A stretch of DNA of 31,596 nt from JAHFOW01 sp964370795 (GTDB lineage Bacteria > Planctomycetota > Brocadiia > Brocadiales > Brocadiaceae). The translations under genes and the position numbers were made by a program. The DNA lies in NCBI GenBank assembly GCA_964370795.1, contig CAYJME010000013.1, positions 1 through 31,596 of the forward strand, read 5' to 3'. This document shows positions 1 through 6,420 of the stretch, piece by piece (within the stretch, counting starts at the first letter, position 1; each line of letters begins with the position of its first letter). The notes under the pieces were generated by a model, which saw only the letters and a program-made list of their open reading frames with translations, ran no database searches and was not told where the DNA came from.

Positions 1-55
1 GAGCATCGGATTTCTAATCCGGCGGTCGAGGGTTCAAGTCCTTCCTGGCGCGCCA
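1..55 (+). tRNA. tRNA-Arg(TCT), 5' truncated by window edge
   Basis: The 3' part of a tRNA is present: anticodon stem TCGGA/TCCGG around loop TTTCTAA (anticodon TCT, reading AGA), a T arm with GGTTCAAGTCC, and an encoded CCA at 53-55. The acceptor 5' strand and D arm lie outside the window. Confidence 0.9.
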
Positions 56-76
56 AATAAAAATACAATATGCTGT

Positions 77-154
77 GGTGGGCGTAGCTCAGTTGGTTAG
101 AGCATTAGACTGTGGCTCTAAGGGTCGCGGGTTCGAATCCCGTCGCTCACCCCA
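77..154 (+). tRNA. tRNA-His(GTG)
   Basis: Full cloverleaf: acceptor GTGGGCG pairs with CGCTCAC, and anticodon stem TTAGA/TCTAA holds loop CTGTGGC (anticodon GTG). The extra G at 77 opposite C at 151 is the G-1:C73 identity pair of histidine tRNA. CCA is encoded at 152-154. Confidence 0.96.
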
Positions 155-160
155 AATTTT

Positions 161-203
161 AGTCCTGCTTCAAGGGTATTTGTTGCGGGACTTATTTGTT
201 TAT
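161..203 (+). terminator. possible weak terminator after tRNA-His
   Basis: AGTCCTGC (161-168) can pair with GCGGGACT (185-192), with one G.T pair, followed by a T-rich stretch. The 16-nt loop is long, so this is a weak call. It sits before the next tRNA promoter and would split the array into two transcripts. Confidence 0.3.
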
Positions 204-270
204 AAGCGTCAACTTTTTTGATTGCCGTGCAGGGTTTTTATAAATCTACGTAAATCAAAAGGGAATGCTG

Positions 271-298
271 TTGACTTTTTTTGGAAATAAATTATAAT
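271..298 (+). promoter_or_regulatory. sigma70-type promoter of the tRNA-Arg(TCG) array
   Basis: TTGACT (271-276) and TATAAT (293-298) are separated by 16 bp and lie about 60 bp before the mature 5' end of tRNA-Arg(TCG). This near-consensus pair is typical of a stable-RNA promoter. It probably drives the Arg-Lys-Leu-Gly tRNAs and perhaps tig. Confidence 0.7.
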
Positions 299-357
299 TT
301 TCCATCTATGATAATATACGTCGCAGAGAAGGTTGTTGTAAAAAAGTAGTAAATCTT

Positions 358-434
358 GCGCTCGTAGCTCAACTGGATAGAGTAGTGGACTTCGAATCCA
401 ACGGTTGCAGGTTCAAGTCCTGCCGGGCGCGCCA
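358..434 (+). tRNA. tRNA-Arg(TCG)
   Basis: Acceptor GCGCTCG pairs with CGGGCGC (one T.G pair). The anticodon loop is CTTCGAA (anticodon TCG, reading CGA), with one mismatch at the outer end of its stem. Encoded CCA at 432-434. Confidence 0.92.
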
Positions 435-471
435 TCCATAGCTTAAAAAGATTGGGGATTATTCCAAAGAT

Positions 472-547
472 GCGCCCTTAGCTCAGTTGGTAGAGCAACT
501 GACTCTTAATCAGTGGGTCGAAGGTTCGAATCCTTCAGGGCGCACCA
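472..547 (+). tRNA. tRNA-Lys(CTT)
   Basis: Acceptor GCGCCCT/AGGGCGC pairs perfectly. The anticodon stem ACTGA/TCAGT carries loop CTCTTAA (anticodon CTT, reading AAG). The T arm is GAAGG-TTCGAAT-CCTTC and CCA is encoded at 545-547. Confidence 0.95.
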
Positions 548-666
548 AAATAATTTTCCTTATGGTTTTTGAGGCTTAAAAAGGTTGTAATCTTTGCATA
601 TCCGGGAGGGGGTGTTGAGAAACTGATGTGCTTTACACTCTCCGGATTATCAAAAATAACAACGAA

Positions 667-748
667 GCGAGGGTGGCGGAACTGGCAGACGCGCAAGATT
701 TAGGATCTTGTGCCATACGGCGTGGGGGTTCAATTCCCCCCCCTCGCA
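667..748 (+). tRNA. tRNA-Leu(TAG), CCA not encoded
   Basis: Class II tRNA with a long variable arm. Acceptor GCGAGGG pairs with CCCTCGC, and anticodon stem CAAGA/TCTTG has loop TTTAGGA (anticodon TAG, reading CUA). It ends at discriminator A748 followed by TGT, so CCA must be added after transcription, unlike its neighbours. Confidence 0.94.
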
Positions 749-872
749 TGTTTTGCAGAGAGATAATGATGTTTTGGACGCAGGTGGATACCGATAAACA
801 TGCTGTGTATCAAGGTAACTTTTATCTGTGTGTATCCGTGAGATGTGTATTCTATCGGTTGATTTATAAGAA

Positions 873-947
873 GCGGGTGTAGCTCAGTGGTAGAGCGTCA
901 CGTTGCCAACGTGAATGTCGTGGGTTCGAACCCCATCACCCGCTCCA
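873..947 (+). tRNA. tRNA-Gly(GCC)
   Basis: Acceptor GCGGGTG/CACCCGC pairs perfectly, anticodon loop TTGCCAA (anticodon GCC) closes a CACG/CGTG stem, and CCA is encoded at 945-947. It ends 45 bp before tig. Confidence 0.95.
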
Positions 948-992
948 TCTTTTTAATTCTAGGCGAAAAAGGTTTTACAGGATAATAGTACA

Positions 993-2282
993 ATGAATGT
1001 AATGATTGAAGAAGCAGGTCCTTGTAAAAAGGTCTTAAAATTCGAGATACCAAAGGAAACTGTCGATAGCGAACTTGAGAAAAAAACCAGGGAGGTGTGT
1101 GACACGATAGAAATTCCTGGTTTCAGAAAGGGACGTGCGCCCAGAAAATTAGTTGAAAAGCGCTTCGCAAATCAAATACGGGACGAGGTAAGGCAGTCGG
1201 TTGTGGGTGACTCTTATCAAAAGGCGCTTGAAGAACATAAGATAAGCCCTGTGGGTGACCCAAAATTTGGCGAGGTAAAGATGGAGTCGGGTCAGCCACT
1301 GAACTTTGACGTAACCTTGGAGGTGCTGCCGACATTCGACGTTGAACATTATAAAGGAATACAGTTAAAGAAAAAGTCAGCCGCTGTTACGGAAGAAGAT
1401 TTTGATAGGGCATTGAAGGAATTTGCAGCCAGAAAAGCACAGATGACCATTGTGAAAGACGGGGTAGTTAAAAGGGGCGATCAGGTTATCTGTGATTGTA
1501 GAGTCGATGTAAATGGAAATAATATTCTGGAAGATGAAGATATAGAGTTGTTTGTAGCGGAGGGGATGACGGTTGCAGGTATATCGTTACCTGATTTGAT
1601 TGCAGGCATGGAAGGTAAGAAGTCAGGCGATGAATCAAAGATATCCGTGAAATTGCCTGATAATTTTGTAAAAGAAGAGCACCGTGGGAATGACGCTCAG
1701 GTAAATCTTATTATAAAAGAAATAAAGCGTCTGTCATTGCCGGAGATTAATGAAGGATTTGCAAAAACGCTTGGTTTTGAGTCTTTGGATGACTTGAAGG
1801 CTAAACTTCGTAAGCAGATAGAAATTGATAAAAAGAAATGGGTTGAGGATGATTTAAGGAATCAGATTCTTGATACTCTCCTGAATCAGATACAGCTTGT
1901 TTTGCCTCAGGATTTTGTAAATTATCAGACCGAACAAAGGGTATACAAGCATCAGATGGATTTACTAAACAAGGGAATGCCCCTGGATGAGATACAAAAA
2001 CGAACGGAATCAATTAAGAACGCATCGGCAGAATCTGTAATGCGGGAACTTAAGGCGTCTCTTATCCTGCATCACATTGCTGATAAAGAAAAGATGTTTG
2101 TTACTGAAAGCGAGGTAGAAAACAGGATCTTAGAAATTGCGCGTGCCTATAACACCGATGTAGGGCGGGTGCGCAAGCAGTTGGAACGGCATGGAAACCT
2201 GTCTTACCTGCGAAGTGACATGCGTGAAAATAAAATGCTCAACGCGCTCGTTAAAGAGGCAAAAATCTCGGAAGAAGTCTAA
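993..2282 (+). CDS. tig: Trigger factor, ribosome-associated chaperone and prolyl isomerase
   Basis: Trigger factor binds near the ribosomal exit tunnel and shields nascent chains. The 429-aa product has the usual three parts: an N-terminal ribosome-binding domain with the signature GFRKGRAPRKLVEKRF (about residues 43-58), a central FKBP-like region (about 150-245) and a helical C-terminal arm (about 250-429). The length is normal for the family. The start ATG is followed by a second in-frame ATG three codons later (1002), and neither has a strong Shine-Dalgarno, so the exact start is uncertain by three residues. It lies 41 bp before clpP in the widespread tig-clpP order, suggesting co-transcription. 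It could be read from the upstream tRNA promoter. Cytoplasmic. Confidence 0.95.
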   Translation: MNVMIEEAGPCKKVLKFEIPKETVDSELEKKTREVCDTIEIPGFRKGRAPRKLVEKRFANQIRDEVRQSVVGDSYQKALEEHKISPVGDPKFGEVKMESGQPLNFDVTLEVLPTFDVEHYKGIQLKKKSAAVTEEDFDRALKEFAARKAQMTIVKDGVVKRGDQVICDCRVDVNGNNILEDEDIELFVAEGMTVAGISLPDLIAGMEGKKSGDESKISVKLPDNFVKEEHRGNDAQVNLIIKEIKRLSLPEINEGFAKTLGFESLDDLKAKLRKQIEIDKKKWVEDDLRNQILDTLLNQIQLVLPQDFVNYQTEQRVYKHQMDLLNKGMPLDEIQKRTESIKNASAESVMRELKASLILHHIADKEKMFVTESEVENRILEIARAYNTDVGRVRKQLERHGNLSYLRSDMRENKMLNALVKEAKISEEV

Positions 2283-2323
2283 AAAGTTTTTAATAAATAA
2301 ACAGATAAGGGAAAAGAGGTTTT

Positions 2324-2992
2324 GTGAACAAGGACTATCTATCATACGGGGGAAAGAGTAAGTTTTCTTCAGGCGAACACAGGGCAAAGTATGGATCCCT
2401 TTTTATGCCGTACGTTGTAGAAAAAACGGGTCATGGCGAGCGGCATTATGATATTTTTTCACGCCTGCTCAAAGATCGCATTATTTTTATTGGTTCAGAG
2501 ATTGATGATACCCTTTCAAATCTCGTAATTGCCCAGATACTCTTCCTGCAAAACGAAAATAAAAATCAGGATATCAATGTTTATATAAACTCTCCTGGCG
2601 GGTCAATAACAGCTGGTCTGGCTATTTATGACACGATGCAGTTTGTACAATGTGATATTGCAACGTTTTGTCTTGGCCAGGCATACAGCATGGGAGCTAT
2701 TCTCCTTGCGGGTGGAACGCGAGGGAAAAGATTTGGACTTCCCCACACCCGTATCATGCTCCACCAGCCATGGGGCGGCATGAGGGGTACAGCGACCGAT
2801 ATTAGCATCCAGGCTGAAGAAATATTGAGAATGAAAAAATGTTTGAATGAAATCCTGGTGAAACACACCGGGCAGCCAATAGAGCGTATTGAGGCTGACG
2901 TTGACCGTGATTTTTACATGTCTTCTCAGGAAGCAAAAAATTATGGTCTCATTGACGAAGTAATAGAATCCCTGCGAGACAAGAAAAAATAA
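2324..2992 (+). CDS. clpP: ATP-dependent Clp protease proteolytic subunit
   Basis: ClpP is the serine peptidase chamber that degrades substrates fed by ClpX or ClpA/C ATPases. The catalytic triad is visible: Ser122 in GQAYSMGA, His147 in MLHQPWGG and Asp196 in DRDFYMS. The product is 222 aa from a GTG preceded by AAGAGGT. The core family start aligns near the internal ATG at 2405 (MPYVVEKTGHGER), so the GTG start gives a 27-residue N-terminal extension that may be a propeptide or a mis-called start. The Shine-Dalgarno favours GTG. Usual residue before the catalytic Ser is Ala or Ser; here it is Tyr. It is the last gene of tig-clpP and is followed by a strong terminator at 3066-3101. Confidence 0.95.
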   Translation: MNKDYLSYGGKSKFSSGEHRAKYGSLFMPYVVEKTGHGERHYDIFSRLLKDRIIFIGSEIDDTLSNLVIAQILFLQNENKNQDINVYINSPGGSITAGLAIYDTMQFVQCDIATFCLGQAYSMGAILLAGGTRGKRFGLPHTRIMLHQPWGGMRGTATDISIQAEEILRMKKCLNEILVKHTGQPIERIEADVDRDFYMSSQEAKNYGLIDEVIESLRDKKK

Positions 2993-3065
2993 AGCGACAG
3001 AACGATAGCGGATGTAAAAGAAAAAATTTAAGGAAAATTCTGAATACAGAATTGAGTACATATTT

Positions 3066-3101
3066 AAAAAGAGGGCAGATGAGAATCTGCCCTCTTTTTT
3101 T
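3066..3101 (+). terminator. intrinsic terminator of tig-clpP
   Basis: A perfect 10-bp stem GAGGGCAGAT/ATCTGCCCTC with loop GAGA is flanked by A5 and T7, which extend the helix and give the U-tract. It lies about 75 bp after the clpP stop and just before the Shine-Dalgarno of the cytochrome gene. Confidence 0.93.
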
Positions 3102-3122
3102 GTCTTTTAAAGGAGGAATAGG

Positions 3123-4583
3123 TTGATTTATATGCGTTTATCCATAAGGCGTATCTTCTATTTGATGTCATGTTTATTCTTCGTATTTTCAAGCACAACT
3201 TTTGCAAGCGACCCCAGGGAATGGTCACCCACGAGGAAACTACCCCTGGAAAAGAGGCCGTCAAATATGCTGGACTTGCTTATTACCGTTCCAGGCGATG
3301 TGCGGGCAAGTCAATTTTTTAGCCCAATATCTTGCGGCGCCTGTCATCCCGAAATATTTAAGATGTGGAGCGGTTCTACCCATTCAAATGCCTGGAGAAA
3401 TCCGCTTTTTCAAGCCCTTTATAACTTGGGGAAAAGAACTGCTGACGGAGAATCGGAAAAGAAAAACATAGATTCGTGCGTACGTTGTCACTTTCCCATT
3501 GGACATAGCAGTGGTGGCGACTCCCTTCCGGCGCCTGACGATGAGAAGGGCGGTGTTATCTGTGATTTTTGTCATGCCGTCAGGGCAACAACCGGTATTG
3601 GAAATGCCCCTTACATCCTCAGTCCTGGCAATGCGGCTGCGATGGAAGGCGGCACAAAATTTGGTCCTTTTAACGATTCTCCGGAGACAATTCACCAGAA
3701 CAAATATTCTGAACTTCACACCCGCTCAGAGTTTTGTGGTGGGTGTCACGATGTTTCCCATGCAGGGAATGCAATTCCTATCGAACAAACATACACAGAG
3801 TGGGAAGAGGGGCCTTATAACACGGGCGACCCTAAAACAACCGTTCATTGTCAGGACTGTCACATGAGGCGGGGACCGGGTTTTCAAGCCACAGGCTGTA
3901 CNNNNNNNNNNGGCAGTACCGAAAGACCGGATAACCCCGGCGTTGCAGCTCCTGAAATTATTGGCGGCAAAAAACGTCAGCACATCTGGACACATTACTT
4001 TGTTGGTGGAAGCACAAACCCATTATCATTGCCGCCCGGTTCTGATGTAAATAAACAGATGGCAATAGAAAGGCTCAAAAATGCTGCGACCCTTGAACTC
4101 TCAGTCGAACCTGGTTATAAAAAAGGCGATGTGCTGAAATTTAAGGTATGCATTAAAAATACGGGCGCAGGACATTATTTACCCACGGGACTAACCGAAC
4201 TGCGGCAGATGTGGCTGGGTGTTTCTATAACGGACGCAGAAGGAAAAATCCTGTATCAAAGCGGCAAGGTAGATGAAAAAGGAACTGTTGACCCGAACAC
4301 TACCATGTATCATACCGTTTTTGGCGATAAGGATGGTAAACCAACACTCCACGTATGGTCTGCAACGCAGATTTTGTCCGATAATAGAGTTCCGCCCAAA
4401 GGACAAAAAGAGGAGAATTTTGTTTGTCTTGTTCCCGGCGATGTCAAGGCACCTTTGAACATAAAGGCAGTGCTCTACTATCGAAGCGCCCCGCAGGATG
4501 TGGTGGATGCGCTTATGGGGGAGAAGTCCGTAAAACTTACCATCGTGGATATGGCAGAGACTTCAAAAGACATTAACCTGTAG
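3123..4583 (+). CDS. Secreted five-heme c-type cytochrome with C-terminal beta domain
   Basis: A likely periplasmic or anammoxosome-side electron carrier or redox enzyme. The about 486-aa product starts with a signal peptide (positive residues then a hydrophobic run ending near TTFAS, about residue 29). Five CxxCH heme sites begin at Cys71, Cys119, Cys147, Cys205 and Cys243. After them come His-rich HIWTHYFVGG and a Cys-poor domain (about 315-480) with a GAGHYLPTG motif seen in multiheme cytochromes of anammox and deltaproteobacterial genomes. Start TTG is chosen because AGGAGG (3111-3116) is 6 nt away; ATG at 3132 is the alternative. A 10-N gap (3902-3911) follows Cys260; the frame happens to be kept across it, but missing bases could hide another heme site. 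The substrate is not predictable. It seems monocistronic. Confidence 0.85.
   Translation: MIYMRLSIRRIFYLMSCLFFVFSSTTFASDPREWSPTRKLPLEKRPSNMLDLLITVPGDVRASQFFSPISCGACHPEIFKMWSGSTHSNAWRNPLFQALYNLGKRTADGESEKKNIDSCVRCHFPIGHSSGGDSLPAPDDEKGGVICDFCHAVRATTGIGNAPYILSPGNAAAMEGGTKFGPFNDSPETIHQNKYSELHTRSEFCGGCHDVSHAGNAIPIEQTYTEWEEGPYNTGDPKTTVHCQDCHMRRGPGFQATGCXXXXGSTERPDNPGVAAPEIIGGKKRQHIWTHYFVGGSTNPLSLPPGSDVNKQMAIERLKNAATLELSVEPGYKKGDVLKFKVCIKNTGAGHYLPTGLTELRQMWLGVSITDAEGKILYQSGKVDEKGTVDPNTTMYHTVFGDKDGKPTLHVWSATQILSDNRVPPKGQKEENFVCLVPGDVKAPLNIKAVLYYRSAPQDVVDALMGEKSVKLTIVDMAETSKDINL
3902..3911. other. assembly gap (10 N) inside cytochrome gene
   Basis: Ten N. The reading frame is open on both sides in the same phase, so the number of missing bases is probably 10 or differs from 10 by a multiple of three. 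Confidence 0.98.
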
Positions 4584-4611
4584 TACACCTTTTGTGAAAT
4601 TCAATGCCCTT

Positions 4612-4639
4612 GTAGGGGCGTACTGCCATACGCCCCTAC
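4612..4639. repeat. palindromic REP-like element
   Basis: A perfect 11-bp inverted repeat GTAGGGGCGTA/TACGCCCCTAC with a 6-nt loop, about 30 bp after the cytochrome gene. It has no T-tract, so it is more likely a REP-type repeat than a terminator, though it could stabilise the mRNA 3' end. Confidence 0.7.
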
Positions 4640-4725
4640 TCATATCCAAATCAAATTGTTACGATATTTATTATGCGTAATTCATCTCATCAATATCGAA
4701 TACCGAATAATTAATTTTAAAAGAG

Positions 4726-4754
4726 AAACCACAGATTACGCAGATGACACAGAT
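4726..4754 (+). repeat. CCACAGATT-family dispersed repeat, forward copy
   Basis: The unit is built from near-repeats of CCACAGATT/CACAGAT. The same family recurs in this window at 5276, 14006, 14274, 17149, 21979, 22018 and 24793. Confidence 0.8.
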
Positions 4755-5023
4755 AAAATAAAAGAATTTGAATCTGGAACTCACGAACTCAGGAAGGAAT
4801 GAAAAACAAACTTGAACGTTTTGTTTTTTCTGAAAGTTGTGGCAAATATCGTATGTGTCTCTGAAAATCCGTGTTCTGTTCCATAAATCTCTTCATTCTC
4901 AGCGTCTCTGTGGTGGACTAACCACAAAACCTTTCAAAAAAACTCATTTGTTCAAATTTTTTAAAAAATATTGGTTTTGTAAATGTCATCCTCATAAATA
5001 GATACAACTTATTTTTAAAAATA

Positions 5024-5039
5024 TGTGATCTACGTCACA
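5024..5039. promoter_or_regulatory. CRP/FNR-family operator candidate
   Basis: TGTGATCTACGTCACA matches the CRP half-site consensus TGTGA-N6-TCACA exactly. A -10-like TATGGT/TAAAAG lies at 5056-5066, placing the site near -37 to -41.5 of a plus-strand start at about 5070, as for a class II activator site. No gene follows immediately; the transcript would run into the tandem repeat at 5103-5228. Confidence 0.5.
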
Positions 5040-5102
5040 GACATAAAACAAAAAATATGGTAAAAGAGTACCGTTTATTTACCCTAACGCAGGAGCTACA
5101 CG

Positions 5103-5228
5103 ATGATTATGGGGAATTTAAAAGGATATAATCGGGTGTAATACAGAGGCTAAAAAATAAGCTTCGCGATTGCCTCACGATTACGGGGATGTAAAAGGAT
5201 TTAATCGAGAAGTAACCGAGAGGCTAAA
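5103..5228 (+). repeat. tandem imperfect repeat, two copies of about 55 bp, function unknown
   Basis: Copy A (5103-5155) and copy B (5176-5228) share a GGGGA core, then TAAAAGGAT, TAATCG and AGAGGCTAAA, in the same order and spacing, 73-75 bp apart. Copy A also contains a 12-codon ORF (5103-5141) starting 7 nt after AGGAG (5091-5095). In copy B the corresponding ATG is ACG. It may be a structured RNA leader or two copies of a protein-binding element. I do not recognise a known riboswitch. Confidence 0.5.
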
Positions 5229-5275
5229 CCATAGTTTTGTTTGTGTTTGTTCGTGTTTATTTGTAGCTAATTTTT

Positions 5276-5306
5276 AATCTGTGTAATCCGTGAAATCTGT
5301 GGTTTC
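5276..5306 (-). repeat. CCACAGATT-family dispersed repeat, reverse copy
   Basis: Reverse-oriented copy (AATCTGTG...CTGTGGTTTC) of the repeat at 4726-4754. Confidence 0.78.
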
Positions 5307-5407
5307 TGTTGTTTTTCTTTGTGCCGTGGTGTTTTTGTGGCAACTATTGTATTTTGAATCCGTGGTTAAAATAAAAATTGAAAGGTAAGTAAATGGTATA
5401 TCTCTTG

Positions 5408-5466
5408 CAATCCAATCCAATCCAATCCAATCCAATCCAATCCAATCCAATCCAATCCAATCCAAT
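5408..5466. repeat. pentanucleotide microsatellite (TCCAA)11
   Basis: Eleven perfect TCCAA units (5411-5465) with partial units at both ends. The unit contains no stop codon in any frame on either strand, so it produces artificial QSNPI or LDWIG repeat ORFs. Its length is not a multiple of three, so copy number changes would shift any frame crossing it. Confidence 0.97.
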
Positions 5467-5500
5467 AACACCCGCTCTACTCTTATTTTCAATAGTTCCT

Positions 5501-5541
5501 AAAACGCCTTTTCCGGAGAAATCCGGGAAAGGCGTTTTTTT
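5501..5541 (+). terminator. strong intrinsic terminator, possibly bidirectional
   Basis: A 17-bp stem (5501-5517 with 5522-5538, one G.T pair) closed by a 4-nt loop GAAA, with T7 at 5535-5541 and A4 at the opposite end. The nearest upstream plus-strand gene ends 920 bp earlier, so it probably ends a separate transcript covering the tandem repeat or microsatellite. Confidence 0.85.
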
Positions 5542-5628
5542 GTTTTTACACATATTCCTTACCAATGGGGTACACTTTACGGCACACTATGCACCAATTC
5601 CAATTTTATTCTATAAGGAGTTAAAACT

Positions 5629-6399
5629 ATGTCTAATAAGCCGATTATGGGCATCACTTTAGTAATTTGTTTGACTTTCGGACTGGGATTATCTGTTTAT
5701 GCTCAAAATCCAATCGAGGAACCAAAATTAAATACAAAGTATAAGATTAATGAAAAAGTGGTGGTAACGCAAAGTTCAGTTAAATTTTTGGACGAAAATG
5801 GGAACGAAAAGAATAGCATTGGGCTTCTGAATACAATTCCTGGTAATAGCTGGTCAAGTGTTAGTAAATCTAAAAATCAAAAATATATCACAATAAATAA
5901 TATATACAATTATAACCAAAAAGAAGAAAAGATTGAAGATGCAAAGATGATTATGCTAAATGATGAAGGTGTAGAATTATGGAGCATGAAGCATAACCTT
6001 GCCAATATAATACCGTCTCCAAATGGCAAGTATGTAGTTGGGACTCTTGACGCCGCATTCGGTGATGCGCCCATATATGTTTTTAATGAAAAGGGATTAA
6101 TTACAAAGATAGCAAAAGATGATCAAGCATGGGATATAGATTTTTCCAATGATGGAAGTTTTTTTGCGTTAACGATAGTAACTTTTGATAAAACTAAAAA
6201 AGGTATAGAAAAGTGTCAAGGTCATCTTATTGTGCTAAATGAGGAAGGAAATGAGCTTTGGAGAAGAGCAAATATAGCAATGGGAGAAAATAGTTTTTGT
6301 GAGGTGAATATCTCAAATGATAATATAATTTCACTAACTACAGGCTTGACTGAGCGTAAGGTGTATCATTTTGATAATCAAGGACACACAATACAATAA
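5629..6399 (+). CDS. Secreted beta-propeller-like protein of unknown function
   Basis: The 256-aa product begins with a signal peptide (hydrophobic run to about residue 24, ending VYAQ). The rest is made of repeated beta-blade-like units with the pattern 'LNDEG-ELW', 'FNEKG', 'LNEEGNELWRR' and 'FDNQGH', as in PQQ/WD40-like propellers. Only part of a full propeller fits in this length, so it may be an incomplete ring or dimerise. No catalytic residues are recognisable. The ATG has AAGGAG 8-9 nt upstream. It lies 21 bp before the giant hydrolase gene, also with a good Shine-Dalgarno, so the two are probably co-transcribed and act outside the cytoplasm together. Codon use is more AT-rich than in tig or selB. 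Confidence 0.6.
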   Translation: MSNKPIMGITLVICLTFGLGLSVYAQNPIEEPKLNTKYKINEKVVVTQSSVKFLDENGNEKNSIGLLNTIPGNSWSSVSKSKNQKYITINNIYNYNQKEEKIEDAKMIMLNDEGVELWSMKHNLANIIPSPNGKYVVGTLDAAFGDAPIYVFNEKGLITKIAKDDQAWDIDFSNDGSFFALTIVTFDKTKKGIEKCQGHLIVLNEEGNELWRRANIAMGENSFCEVNISNDNIISLTTGLTERKVYHFDNQGHTIQ

Positions 6400-6420
6400 A
6401 GGTAAATTAGGAGAATTCTC

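Larger units (their letters stand above)
4584..5628. other. 1-kb intergenic region with regulatory-looking elements and no convincing gene
   Basis: No ORF here has a credible product. The region holds a palindromic element (4612-4639), two copies of the CCACAGATT dispersed repeat, weaker fragments resembling another dispersed repeat (around 4895-4920 and 5315-5340), a CRP/FNR-type palindrome (5024-5039), a tandem imperfect repeat (5103-5228), a (TCCAA)11 microsatellite and a strong terminator (5501-5541). Confidence 0.8.

Noticed and set aside
628..882. 84-aa ORF across tRNA-Leu
   Set aside because: Most of its sequence is the translated tRNA-Leu, a common artefact; no start signal.
2603..3061. 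Antisense ORF over clpP
   Set aside because: It is a mirror frame of a well-conserved gene and has no family features.
5408..5466. CRISPR array
   Set aside because: The unit is 5 bp without spacers, so it is a microsatellite.
5274..5662. ORFs with QSNPI or LDWIG repeats
   Set aside because: These only arise because the TCCAA unit has no stop codon in any frame; no Shine-Dalgarno or family resemblance.
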